A stretch of DNA of 12,386 nucleotides from Chloroflexota bacterium (GTDB lineage: Bacteria; Chloroflexota; UBA5177; JANWHV01): positions 1-12,386 of the forward strand of contig JANWHO010000135.1 of the NCBI GenBank assembly GCA_025450375.1. The letters are read 5' to 3'. The notes beneath the pieces are model-generated. The model ran no database searches. It saw only the letters and a list, made by a program, of their open reading frames with translations, and was not told the origin of the DNA. Below, one piece after another: positions 1-7,704 of this stretch. The first letter of the stretch is position 1. Every line of letters starts with the position of its first letter. The position numbers and the translations under genes were made by a program.

Positions 1-695
1 ACGGGGCCATCGCGGACGAATTGGCGGACCGCTATGGGATCGGGCGCCCGGTGGTGGTGATGAATTGCCCCGAGGCGCCCGATCTCCGAGAACCACCGTG
101 GATTGAACCTACCGCGCCTTTGGACACCATCTATCAGAGCGCGCTCGTCCCAAACCGGGGGCTAACCGAGGTGATCGACGCCGTCGCGGCTACTCCAGGG
201 GTCAATCTAGTAGTGCGGGGCCCAGGGAGTCTGAGGACCGAACTGGAGGCCCGGATCGCGGATCTCGGAGTGGGCGACCGCGCCCGTGTGTTCGGTCCGG
301 TGCCGATGGCCCGGATGGTGCCGGCGCTCAGCGGATTCGCGGTGGGCTTTGTCCCGATTCTCCCCATGGGCATGAGCTATGAACTGTGTTCTCCCAATAA
401 GCTTTTTGAGTACATGAGCGCGGGATTGGCGGTGATTTGCAGCGACCTGCCTGTTCTCAGGGAGATCGTCCTGGAGACGGGATGTGGGCTTGTGGTGCCT
501 CCGGGCGATCGGGAGGCCATCGCGGCTGCCCTGCGGCGCCTTGCCGGGGACCCGGAGCTGCTCCTCACGATGCGGACTCGCGCGCTCGCGGCGGCTCGTG
601 GCCGCTACAATGCCCGGACCGAGCAGGCGAATTTGCGAGCGGTCTACGCGCGATTACTGACCAGAGGCAGGCGGTCCGCGCCGCGGATGGACTAG
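1..695 (+). CDS. GT4-family glycosyltransferase, C-terminal part (5' end outside window)
   Basis: This is the donor-binding half of a GT-B glycosyltransferase that would transfer a sugar from a nucleotide-sugar donor to a lipid-linked glycan at the cytoplasmic face. The frame is open from base 3 (GAIADELADRYG...). The in-frame TTG at 21 lies inside the fold, so the gene is cut by the window edge rather than starting there. Visible GT4 landmarks are the second Rossmann domain opening (QSALVPNRGLTEVIDA), VRGPG, and the nucleotide-sugar site near positions 381-450 (SPNKLFEYMSAGLAV followed by SDLP.LREIV), then VPPGD and a helical C-terminus. It ends with TAG 20 bases before asnB and is probably co-transcribed with it. 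The sugar specificity cannot be read from the sequence. Confidence 0.9.
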   Translation, partial: GAIADELADRYGIGRPVVVMNCPEAPDLREPPWIEPTAPLDTIYQSALVPNRGLTEVIDAVAATPGVNLVVRGPGSLRTELEARIADLGVGDRARVFGPVPMARMVPALSGFAVGFVPILPMGMSYELCSPNKLFEYMSAGLAVICSDLPVLREIVLETGCGLVVPPGDREAIAAALRRLAGDPELLLTMRTRALAAARGRYNARTEQANLRAVYARLLTRGRRSAPRMD

Positions 696-698
696 CCC

Positions 699-709
699 GG
701 AAAGGAAGG
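699..709 (+). promoter_or_regulatory. Ribosome binding site of asnB
   Basis: The purine-rich GGAAAGGAAGG lies 6 bases before the ATG at 716. It supports starting asnB at 716, where Met-Cys-Gly-Ile puts the catalytic cysteine second, rather than at the in-frame upstream start inside the preceding glycosyltransferase gene. Confidence 0.65.
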
Positions 710-715
710 CAGCAC

Positions 716-2707
716 ATGTGTGGGATTGCCGGGATCATGTCGCTCGACGGGATACCGGTCGAGCGCGACCACCTGGATCTGCTGGGAACCCAATTAGTCC
801 ATCGCGGCCCCGACGACAGCGGTGTCTTCCATGCTCCTGCCGCCGGACTGGCTCATCGCCGCCTGTCAATTCTCGACCTCTCCCCGGCGGGGCATGGGCC
901 GATGCCGAACGAGGACCACACGATGTGGATCACCTTTAACGGTGAAATCTACAATTATCGTGAGTTGATTCCCGATTTGGTTGCCCGCGGCCACCAGTTC
1001 CGCTCCATGGCCGATACCGAGGTGATTATTCATGCCTATGAAGAGTATGGCGAGCGATGCGTGGAGCGCTTCAATGGGATGTTTGCCTTCGCGATCTGGG
1101 ACGCGCATCGGGGCCGCATGTTTTGCGCGCGCGACCGCTGCGGGGTGAAGCCCTTCTTCTTTGTCGAACGAGCCGGCCGCTTTGCCTTTGCGTCCGAGAT
1201 CAAGGCCCTGCTGGCCCTGCCATGGGTGCGATCCGAGCCCAACGAGGCGCGGATTATGGACTTTTTGACCGTGGCCTTGGTGGATCATACCAATGAGACA
1301 TTCTTCAAGGATGTTCAGGTCCTTCCGGCCGGCCACACTCTGACGATTGGACCCGGCCATCGAACAACCCGACAATACTGGGAGTTGCCGAGGAGCGATG
1401 ATCCAGTCGGCAGGCGCTCAACCGAGAGCGAGCGAGTTCGCTGGGAGGAAGAATTCGAGGCGCTGCTCCTGGACAGTGTCCGTCTCCGCTTGCGGAGCGA
1501 CGTGACGGTGGGAAGCTGTCTGAGCGGCGGCATCGATTCATCGACCATCGTATGCATGGTCAATCGGCTTCTGTTTCCGGACCGACCGGAAGCCCAGACG
1601 GTGCGTGAATCGTGGCTGCATGGTGGTGAGCCTCAGATGACCTTCTCCGCCTGCTTCGAGGACCATCGCATCGACGAGCGCCGATTCATGGAAGCCGTGG
1701 TCCGCGATACCCGCGTGGCCGCTCACTATACCTATCCTCGGGGAGAGGATCTGGAGCGCCAACTCGATCACATTGTCTGGCACCAGGATGAGCCATTTTT
1801 GTCCTCCAGTATCTTCGCCCAGTGGGAAGTCATGCGTCTGGCCAGGGCTCACGGTGTGAAGGTATTGCTGGATGGTCAGGGAGCGGACGAGCTGCTGTGT
1901 GGGTATGTCGGCTACTTTGGCCCTTTCTTCGCCGATCTCCTGACCCATGGCCGGCTTCCGGACCTGGTGCGCGAAGTTGACCTCTACCAACGGAACTTCG
2001 GCGATCACTTTGGCACCGGCGCCCGCCTGGCCGCTCGCGCCATGCGAGCCCGCCACCCCTGGCTTCGCAATCCGCGATATCCGCGGTCGCATGCCGTGGA
2101 CAGCCTGCCGCCGTGGATGGCGCCCGATCACGTAGCCTGGGCCCGCTCCAGCAGTTGGATCCCTCCCACCCTGTACTCGCCTGAGGTGTCCGGATTCCTG
2201 CCCTCGGTGACCCACTGGCTGTTTACGAAAGCCAGCCTGCCTGCCCTTCTCCGCTACGAGGATCGGAACTCAATGGCGTTCGGCGTGGAGTCGCGTGTTC
2301 CGTTTCTCGATTACCGGCTGGTGGAGTACGTGTTCCGGCGGCCCAATGCCTTTCGGATAGAGGATGGCCTGAGTAAGCGCACCTTGCGGCGCGTGGCTCG
2401 CAAGTGGGTGCCGGAAGAGGTATGGACCCGCCGCGACAAACTTGGCTTCAACACACCAGAAGCCGCATGGCTCCGCGGCCCAGCCAAGGCAGCATGTGAG
2501 CGGCTGCTGGCCGATCCGCCGCCCTCGCTCAGCCGATTCGTGCGCCCGGAGGCGGCGCGCGAGGCTTTCACCGCCTTCGCGAACGGCGACACGAGCGATA
2601 CCAGCCTGGTCTGGCGCTTCGTAAACCTGGCGCGATGGCTCAAGGTCTTTATCGATCAGCCCTCCACGGTCACGGCGGCCGGTGCTCCATCCGCCTCACC
2701 GGCATAG
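716..2707 (+). CDS. asnB: AsnB-type glutamine-dependent asparagine synthetase / amidotransferase
   Basis: A 663-residue class II glutamine amidotransferase fused to an ATP-dependent synthetase. The N-terminal glutaminase domain (about 1-210) starts MCGIAGI with nucleophile Cys2 and shows HRGPDDSG (29-36), HRRLSILD (47-54), FNGEIYN (74-80) and D100. The synthetase domain carries the pyrophosphate loop SGGIDSS (270-276) and ESRVPFLD (525-532). All key residues are present, so it should be active. Glutamine is hydrolysed, and ammonia is channelled to a carboxylate activated by adenylation. The classical product is asparagine. However, the gene sits between two glycosyltransferase genes and shares the window with a uronic-acid pathway, and homologues of this type in O-antigen loci (WbpS-like) are thought to convert a uronic acid to a uronamide. 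The substrate is therefore open. Start choice is fixed by the Cys2 requirement and the ribosome binding site. Confidence 0.93.
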   Translation: MCGIAGIMSLDGIPVERDHLDLLGTQLVHRGPDDSGVFHAPAAGLAHRRLSILDLSPAGHGPMPNEDHTMWITFNGEIYNYRELIPDLVARGHQFRSMADTEVIIHAYEEYGERCVERFNGMFAFAIWDAHRGRMFCARDRCGVKPFFFVERAGRFAFASEIKALLALPWVRSEPNEARIMDFLTVALVDHTNETFFKDVQVLPAGHTLTIGPGHRTTRQYWELPRSDDPVGRRSTESERVRWEEEFEALLLDSVRLRLRSDVTVGSCLSGGIDSSTIVCMVNRLLFPDRPEAQTVRESWLHGGEPQMTFSACFEDHRIDERRFMEAVVRDTRVAAHYTYPRGEDLERQLDHIVWHQDEPFLSSSIFAQWEVMRLARAHGVKVLLDGQGADELLCGYVGYFGPFFADLLTHGRLPDLVREVDLYQRNFGDHFGTGARLAARAMRARHPWLRNPRYPRSHAVDSLPPWMAPDHVAWARSSSWIPPTLYSPEVSGFLPSVTHWLFTKASLPALLRYEDRNSMAFGVESRVPFLDYRLVEYVFRRPNAFRIEDGLSKRTLRRVARKWVPEEVWTRRDKLGFNTPEAAWLRGPAKAACERLLADPPPSLSRFVRPEAAREAFTAFANGDTSDTSLVWRFVNLARWLKVFIDQPSTVTAAGAPSASPA

Positions 2708-2715
2708 AGGGCATG

Positions 2716-3558
2716 ATGCTACCGGCTCAGAAAGCGGCGGTTACCGGTGCGGATTTTGACCTGTGCGTGGTTCTCCTCAATTTCAACGGCGGGGAGTTGG
2801 CCCGGGATGCCGCCGAGGCGGCCCTGGGTTCCGAGGGTGTGCGGGTTGGTTTGGCGGTGGTCGACAATGCCTCGACCGATGGGAGTGACGCGGCCCTGGC
2901 GGATTTTGTGAGCGCCGTGCCGGATCAGGCGGTCTTTTTGCGGGCGGGCGGGAATATTGGCTTTGCCGCTGGGAATAACCTTGGCCTGTGGTCGATACCC
3001 GCGGATCTGATCTGTTTGCTGAATCCCGACGCCCTGGTGCGGCCCGATACGCTCAAGATCCTGCGCGATCATCTGCGGGCTCATCCTCAGGTGGGGGCAT
3101 GCGGGCCACAGTTAGTCTGGCCGGACGGCACGCCGCAACCGTTCTCCCATGGAAGCGATCCGTTGCCGGCGTACCTGTTGCGCCGCGCCATTGCCCATCG
3201 CCGCGGCCGGGAGCTACACGAGTGGGATGGCGATGTGAGTCGGCCCGCGGATTGGGTCGCGGGCACCTGCCTGGTGCTGCGCGCCGCTGCCTTGCGGACC
3301 ACGGGCTTGTTGGACGAGGCGATTTTCATGTACTTCGAGGACAACGATCTCTGCAAACGACTCCGCGAACGCGGTTGGCGAGTAGATTTCGTCCCGTCCG
3401 CGGCAGTATGGCATTTCAATCGGCCATCGGCAGCCGATCGGGCGCGCCGGGAACGCTATTATCAAGGACTGGAACGGTTCTACACCAGGCACTACGGGTC
3501 CGTTGCTGGGAGCCTCATACGGGTAGCAACCCGATTGAAGCTGGCTATCGGTCGGTAA
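2716..3558 (+). CDS. GT2-family glycosyltransferase (rhamnosyltransferase-like)
   Basis: A 280-residue GT-A inverting glycosyltransferase, full length for the WbbL/rhamnosyltransferase-type branch of GT2. Visible motifs are the first strand VVLLNFNGG (18-26), VDNASTDGS (49-57), GGNIGFAAGNN (78-88), the metal/donor site LLNPDA (101-106), DWVAGTCLVLR (179-189), and the acceptor/catalytic segment FMYFEDNDLCKRLRERGW (204-221), whose acidic residues supply the general base. There is no membrane segment, so it is probably a peripheral cytoplasmic enzyme. Two tandem ATGs occur at 2713 and 2716. GAGG at 2707-2710 is only 2 bases from the first and 5 from the second, so I chose 2716. An upstream in-frame start at 2635 lies within asnB and is unlikely. 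The gap to asnB is 8 bases, so the genes are probably one operon. Donor and acceptor are unknown. Confidence 0.9.
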   Translation: MLPAQKAAVTGADFDLCVVLLNFNGGELARDAAEAALGSEGVRVGLAVVDNASTDGSDAALADFVSAVPDQAVFLRAGGNIGFAAGNNLGLWSIPADLICLLNPDALVRPDTLKILRDHLRAHPQVGACGPQLVWPDGTPQPFSHGSDPLPAYLLRRAIAHRRGRELHEWDGDVSRPADWVAGTCLVLRAAALRTTGLLDEAIFMYFEDNDLCKRLRERGWRVDFVPSAAVWHFNRPSAADRARRERYYQGLERFYTRHYGSVAGSLIRVATRLKLAIGR

Positions 3559-3617
3559 GGCGCGGATTCCCCGGTACTTGCACCTGGTAATGAGGAGTAT
3601 CGTCGATGGCGTGCTTT

Positions 3618-4733
3618 TTAGGTTCTGCCGGCGCGCGCGGTGTCCCTGACCGCTGCTATCACCATGGTGATCTCCTCCTCGGTCATGCCCCCGAATAGCG
3701 GCAGGGTGACGGTCTTGGTGAAGGCTCTCCACGATTGCGGCAATTGACCGGGAGTGTAGCCAAAAGACTGGCAATAGAACGGCTGTGCATGGAGGGCGTA
3801 GGTGCCAATCGTACACTCAATGCCGCGAGAACGGAGGCCGGAAAGAAAGATATCGCGATCCGTTTCCGGGGCCAACAGGAGGATGTAGGACTGATAGGTG
3901 TGGAGCGCGCCTTCAGGTTCGACCGGGCAACGAAGACCAGGAACATCGGAGAGAGCGGCGGTATAGCGGTGGGCCACGGCTCGGCGGGCCGCGATAATGA
4001 AGTCGAGCTTGCGGAGTTGCGCCACTCCCACGGCGGCGAGTAGGTCGCTCATCCGGTAATTATACCCGGCCTCCACGAAGGCAAGGACGCCGTTCAACTT
4101 TACGGCCCCGTGATTCCGTAACCGGCGGACCCGATCGGCAAGCTGGTCGTCGTTGGTGGTGACCATTCCGCCCTCACCGGTGGTGATTCCCTTTCTTGGG
4201 TGGAAGCTGAAGCATCCCATGGCACCGAGGGTGCCAACCTGGCACCCGAGATACGTGGCGCCGATCGCGCAGGCGGCATCCTCGATGATCGGAATGCCGC
4301 GAGCGCCGCACATTCGAGTGATTTCGATCATGGGCGCGGCAGCCCCGAACGGATGGACCACGATCACCGCCCGAGTACGATCATTCAAGAGCGGTTCGAG
4401 GGCTGAAGGGTCCATCCCGAAATGCGCCAGATCGATGTCGGCCAGGACCGGCCTGGCACCGCGCAGGGCGACCACATTGCCGGTGGCTGGGTAGGTAAAG
4501 TCCGCCACAACCACTTCGTCCCCTGGTCCGACATCCAGCGCGGAGACCGCCAGATGAAGGGCGGCGGTGGCGGAACTGACCGCGATCGCGTGCGTGCAGC
4601 CAACGGCCTGGGCTACGCCGGCCTCGAATTCCGCCACCTTCGGGCCTTGAGTGAGATGGCCTGAGGCCAGCACACCCGCGATTTCGCGCAACTCGTCCTC
4701 ATCGGTGTATGGCCTGGTCAGCCTAATCGCCAT
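3618..4733 (-). CDS. DegT/DnrJ/EryC1-family PLP sugar aminotransferase
   Basis: A 371-residue fold-type I PLP enzyme that transfers an amino group, usually from glutamate, to a keto-sugar nucleotide. The PLP lysine is K181 in FHPRKGIT, the cofactor-ring aspartate is D152 in IEDAACAIG, and the phosphate-binding segment is VSSATAALHL (52-61). The glycine-rich GEGGM (186-190), RNHG and NYRMSDLLAA follow, all typical of ArnB/perosamine-synthase-like proteins. The frame stays open upstream of ATG 4733, but that part falls in the preceding acyltransferase gene. GGAGGG at 4738-4743 (minus strand), 4 bases from ATG 4733, decides the start. The gene overlaps the preceding stop by 11 bases, suggesting translational coupling. 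It is the last gene of the minus-strand operon. It would act on the keto-sugar made by the SDR two genes upstream, before N-acylation. The exact sugar is not determinable. Confidence 0.92.
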   Translation of the reverse strand: MAIRLTRPYTDEDELREIAGVLASGHLTQGPKVAEFEAGVAQAVGCTHAIAVSSATAALHLAVSALDVGPGDEVVVADFTYPATGNVVALRGARPVLADIDLAHFGMDPSALEPLLNDRTRAVIVVHPFGAAAPMIEITRMCGARGIPIIEDAACAIGATYLGCQVGTLGAMGCFSFHPRKGITTGEGGMVTTNDDQLADRVRRLRNHGAVKLNGVLAFVEAGYNYRMSDLLAAVGVAQLRKLDFIIAARRAVAHRYTAALSDVPGLRCPVEPEGALHTYQSYILLLAPETDRDIFLSGLRSRGIECTIGTYALHAQPFYCQSFGYTPGQLPQSWRAFTKTVTLPLFGGMTEEEITMVIAAVRDTARAGRT

Positions 4734-5262
4734 CCGGCCCTCCAGGCGCTGATTCGCCCCGATAGCGGAGAATCTTGGCCGGCGATCCCGCCACGACCGC
4801 GTACTCGGGGACGGAGCGGGTAACCACGGCGCCCGCCCCGACGATCGCTCCGCGTCCGATCCGGACTCCGGGCAAGATGATGGAACCCACCCCAAGGTCC
4901 GAGTCATCCTCGATCGTCACCGGGGCAAATTCGATGGCGCTATACAATACCGGTACCTCTCGGCCTTCTTCCACATGGGAGGAGGTAATGATTCTTACCG
5001 ACGGGCCGATGCCGACGTTGGAGCCGATGGTGATGCCGCCTCCGCTATGAACGAAGCATTGCTGGCCAATCCAGGTATTGGCGCCGATCACCAGCGTATT
5101 CTTAAAGTAGCCCTTCAGAATTGCGTTGTGCCCAACGTACACGTTGTCCCCAATTTCGATGTTCTCCGGATGGAAGACAAGGACTCCTGGCTCGAATACC
5201 ACGTCTTGGCCGAGCCGACGAAACTGATCCCGTGTGAACACTCCCGATCCGTGGCTGCGCAC
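4723..5262 (-). CDS. Left-handed beta-helix (hexapeptide repeat) acyltransferase
   Basis: A trimeric-type acetyl/acyltransferase of about 179 residues. Hexapeptide turns run through most of the protein: IEIGDNVYVG, LVIGANTWIG, ITIGSNVGIG, DLGVGSIILPGVRIGRGAIVG, ending in AGSPAKILRYR, the usual exit of the beta-helix. H96 in ITSSHVEEG is the probable general base. The donor would be acetyl-CoA or another acyl-CoA. The acceptor is likely the amino sugar made by the neighbouring aminotransferase, although O-acetylation of the glycan is equally compatible with this family. I prefer the GTG at 5262, which follows the SDR stop after 4 bases. The ATG at 5337 would overlap the SDR gene by 71 bases and add 25 residues that do not look like the fold. 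The ribosome binding site is weak, which fits coupling to the upstream gene. Confidence 0.83.
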   Translation of the reverse strand: MRSHGSGVFTRDQFRRLGQDVVFEPGVLVFHPENIEIGDNVYVGHNAILKGYFKNTLVIGANTWIGQQCFVHSGGGITIGSNVGIGPSVRIITSSHVEEGREVPVLYSAIEFAPVTIEDDSDLGVGSIILPGVRIGRGAIVGAGAVVTRSVPEYAVVAGSPAKILRYRGESAPGGPDGD

Positions 5263-5266
5263 TCGC

Positions 5267-6247
5267 CTAGAGATCCGGCACGGAATCGAGATGGCGCTGG
5301 CGGTACCAGGCCAGGGTACGGGAAAGCCCGTCGTCAAGATTTACCCGGGCCTGATAGCCGAGCATCGTTTGCATCTTGGAGATGTCGGGGATCCGTAATT
5401 CAATGTCGGCATAGGTGATCGGCTTGAACGAAATGCGGGAGGGTGAATTGGCGAGGCGAATAATTCGTTCGGCCAGGTCATAGATGGTGACGGTCGAGCG
5501 AGGATTGCCAATATTAAACGTATTTCCCAGGGCGCTGGGCGCCTCCAGGCACATGAGAGTGCCGTCCACGAGATCGTCGATATAACACCAGGCGCGAATC
5601 TGCGAGCCATCCCCATGGACCACCAGGTCGTCGCCCCGGAGAGCGCGGACCACGAAATGGTGAATAGCGCCCTCGCCAATCTGCCCTGGACCATAGATGT
5701 TGAATGGGCGCACGATTACGATGGGCAAATTATATTCATCGAAGTAGGCGTGCGCCATGTGCTCGCCCGCTAACTTGCTTACGGCATAGGTCCAGCGGGC
5801 CTCGCCAACCCCGCCTTGCGAGGTAGCGTGGAGCTCATCTACCTTGTAGGCATGGGTGCCGAAGACCTCGCTGGTGGAAAAGGCAACCAGCCGCTCAATC
5901 CCCCCGTGACGATGGGCGGCGGAAAGCACGTTGAGAGTGCCGACCAGGTTGGTGGTCATCGTGCGAACCGGTTGGCGAATAACCGTATCGACGCCCGCGA
6001 CCGCCGCGAGATGCAGAACGGCTGAGCACCCGCTCATCGCGCCCTCCAGCGCGGGTAGGTCAAGGACATCCCCTTGCACGATTTGCAGATGGGGATGATC
6101 GGCCAGTCCGGACTTTGCCAGGGCATTCCGCTGAAGAGTGTCGAAGACGACAATCTGGTAACGTTCGATGAGGCGGGCAATCAGGGCCGACCCAATAAAG
6201 CCGGCGCCGCCCGTAATCAAAATCTTCCGTGAGGGCAGTACTGTCAC
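5267..6247 (-). CDS. Extended SDR nucleotide-sugar epimerase/dehydratase/decarboxylase
   Basis: A 326-residue NAD-dependent extended short-chain dehydrogenase. It has the NAD loop GGAGFIG (13-19), the acidic residue after the second strand (VFD, D36), LHLAA (79-83), the active-site strand STSEVFG (124-130), the catalytic Tyr-Lys pair YAVSK (Y154, K158), RPFNIYGPG (180-188), the substrate-binding YIDD segment (222-225), FNIGNP (244-249), and an arginine before the C-terminal domain (LRIPDI, R285). TSE instead of the TDE of 4,6-dehydratases resembles ArnA-type and UDP-xylose-synthase-type decarboxylases, but epimerases cannot be excluded. First gene of the minus-strand operon. I chose GTG 6247 because it sits just before the first strand. 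An open frame continues upstream without a recognisable fold. No strong ribosome binding site is seen. Confidence 0.88.
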   Translation of the reverse strand: MTVLPSRKILITGGAGFIGSALIARLIERYQIVVFDTLQRNALAKSGLADHPHLQIVQGDVLDLPALEGAMSGCSAVLHLAAVAGVDTVIRQPVRTMTTNLVGTLNVLSAAHRHGGIERLVAFSTSEVFGTHAYKVDELHATSQGGVGEARWTYAVSKLAGEHMAHAYFDEYNLPIVIVRPFNIYGPGQIGEGAIHHFVVRALRGDDLVVHGDGSQIRAWCYIDDLVDGTLMCLEAPSALGNTFNIGNPRSTVTIYDLAERIIRLANSPSRISFKPITYADIELRIPDISKMQTMLGYQARVNLDDGLSRTLAWYRQRHLDSVPDL

Positions 6248-6393
6248 GTATTCGTTCCCATCTTGTAGGTCTCGGAGGCGCAAGGGGCACTCGATTCCAC
6301 CCAGACCCCATTGTAGCCGGGCCCGAGCGCGGCGGAAAGACGTGCGGCCTCCTGGGTGAGGGTCGCATACCCTCCGCGCCTGGACCGGTACAC
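6244..6393 (-). other. Possible short ORF or gene remnant in the divergent intergenic region
   Basis: The 188 bases between the divergent SDR and glycosyltransferase genes hold an open minus-strand frame ending in TGA at 6244-6246. This overlaps the SDR start as GTGA, the geometry of a coupled gene pair. A GTG at 6393 would give 49 residues, including AALGPGYNGVWVESSAP. The frame is open further back to 6618, but that part is antisense to the glycosyltransferase. By hand count over about 63 codons, third positions are roughly three-quarters G/C, against just under 60 percent at the other two positions, a coding-like pattern. There is no ribosome binding site and I recognise no family. It may be a chance ORF or the tail of a displaced gene. 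Confidence 0.2.
6310..6315 (-). promoter_or_regulatory. Candidate -10 box for the minus-strand operon
   Basis: TACAAT on the minus strand, about 60 bases upstream of the SDR start, matches five of six positions of the consensus. No convincing -35 lies 16-19 bases upstream, so this is only a candidate in the region where the operon promoter must be if the operon starts with the SDR gene. Confidence 0.2.
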
Positions 6394-6435
6394 TGGTGAC
6401 TGGACGACGAGAACACAGGGGATGGGCAGGTAGAA

Positions 6436-7599
6436 ATGCGAGCGAATGGCCCGACAAGCCAACCGGAGGGGAAGGCGCGGAGCCCGGTGGCACATTCTCG
6501 CCGTCGTCCGCGCCGAGTGTTGATCGGAATGTTCCAGATTGGCACCCTCAACCCAAGCATTCAAGACGCGCTGGCGCGGCGGAACATCGCCTCGACCATG
6601 ATTTCGTGGGAACCGCATCCGTTCTACGGCGCTGGAAACGGGAGCGGTGCATCTTCATCGTCCACGTTCATGGCGAAGGTATGGCGCCGCCTCCGGCCGT
6701 ATAAGGCGATTCTCCTTCCCCGGTCAGCGGAGTATGTGGGACTCAGCAGGGTGTCCCGGCGCGAACAGCTTTTGCTCAGCGTCCTTTTGGTACTCCGATC
6801 CATTCTGATCTACGATACTTTCATTTTCGTATTCGGCGGCTCCCTCGACCTGCAAAATCGCGATTTGCCGCTCTTGCGATGCCTGCGCAAGACGGTGGTA
6901 ATGATTTTTCTCGGCTGTGATGTCCGGGCCAGGGACGCCATTCTGCCGCTCGGCCGCCAGTTTGCTACGTGCACGGACTGCACGGAGCGCTGCGTGGCTT
7001 CCGAGAAGAAAGCGCGGGCCGTGATGGCCGAACGCTATGCGGATCTGATTCTCGCCCAGCCGGAATATGCGCAGTATCTGGCGAAGTATTCGTACTTCTG
7101 GTTCCCGCTCGATCTCCGCCGGTGGGCGCCGGTGCGCTCGAATAATCCGCGCCCCAGGGTGGTACACGCGCCCAGCCACACCGGGATCAAAGGGACGAAG
7201 TACGTCGACAAAGCGATCCAGCAATTGCGCGATGAAGGGGTCGAGTTCGATTTCGTGGTCTTGCACAACCGGCCACACGCGGAGATTCGGGCGGAACTTG
7301 AACGCTGTGACATTGTGGTCGATCAGTTGATGGCCGGGTGGTACGGACTCCTCACCGTCGAGGCCATGGCGCTCGGCAAATGTGTCTTGACCTATATTAG
7401 TCAGGATCTTGAGCACGCACATGGGGTCGAGGCTGTTCCGGTCCTCAGTACCAACCCCAGCAATATCGTCGAAAACCTGAGGCGCGTAATAGTCGACGCC
7501 GCGCTCCGCCAGCGGCTTGGCACATCCGCGCGCCAATTTGTAGAGGTTCATCATGACGCGGATCGAGTAGTGGGCGACCTGCTTCGCCTGATCGGATAA
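6436..7599 (+). CDS. GT-B glycosyltransferase (GT4-like) with cysteine cluster
   Basis: A 387-residue predicted glycosyltransferase. The N-terminal Rossmann half begins at RRVLIGMFQIG (26-36). The C-terminal half shows VVHAPSHTGIKGTKYVDKAIQQL (two GT-B landmarks, 242-264), a CDIVVDQL strand (291-298), and the donor-site segment GWYGLLTVEAMALGK (301-315), whose glutamate resembles that of GT4 enzymes. A hydrophobic stretch near 110-135 looks like a membrane-associating strand-helix rather than a full transmembrane segment. Cys161, Cys179, Cys182 and Cys186 form an unusual cluster in the linker. ATG 6436 has a modest GCAGG 5 bases upstream; GTG 6487 is an alternative that would leave RRVLIG intact. 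The gene stands alone between the divergent operon and the wbp genes and probably reads on into them. Sugar specificity is unknown. Confidence 0.82.
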   Translation: MRANGPTSQPEGKARSPVAHSRRRPRRVLIGMFQIGTLNPSIQDALARRNIASTMISWEPHPFYGAGNGSGASSSSTFMAKVWRRLRPYKAILLPRSAEYVGLSRVSRREQLLLSVLLVLRSILIYDTFIFVFGGSLDLQNRDLPLLRCLRKTVVMIFLGCDVRARDAILPLGRQFATCTDCTERCVASEKKARAVMAERYADLILAQPEYAQYLAKYSYFWFPLDLRRWAPVRSNNPRPRVVHAPSHTGIKGTKYVDKAIQQLRDEGVEFDFVVLHNRPHAEIRAELERCDIVVDQLMAGWYGLLTVEAMALGKCVLTYISQDLEHAHGVEAVPVLSTNPSNIVENLRRVIVDAALRQRLGTSARQFVEVHHDADRVVGDLLRLIG

Positions 7600-7704
7600 C
7601 CAGCCAGGACCGGTGCGATCCGGACTCCGGCAATCACATGAGCCACCATTACGACATCCGCGACACTCCCGCGGCTCCGGCCAGGATCGGAAACGGAAAG
7701 ACGG

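Noticed and set aside
437..715. N-terminal extension of asnB
   Set aside because: The enzyme needs cysteine directly after the initiator methionine (MCGIAG). The extension lies within the upstream glycosyltransferase gene and resembles nothing.
1538..2215. A 225-codon minus-strand open frame inside asnB
   Set aside because: Shadow of asnB, with no recognisable domain.
3580..3618. Possible terminator between the convergent GT2 and aminotransferase genes
   Set aside because: There is a T-run at 3615-3619, but only a four-base stem (GCAC with GTGC) around a long loop precedes it, which is too weak to call.
6389..6394. TACACT as a -10 box for the glycosyltransferase at 6436
   Set aside because: Only four of six consensus bases, with no acceptable -35 at the right spacing.
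7604..7690. Near-repeat CCAGGACCGG / CCAGGATCGG flanking the wbpD upstream gap
   Set aside because: Ten bases with one mismatch in GC-rich DNA is easily due to chance, and no other copy or structure was seen.
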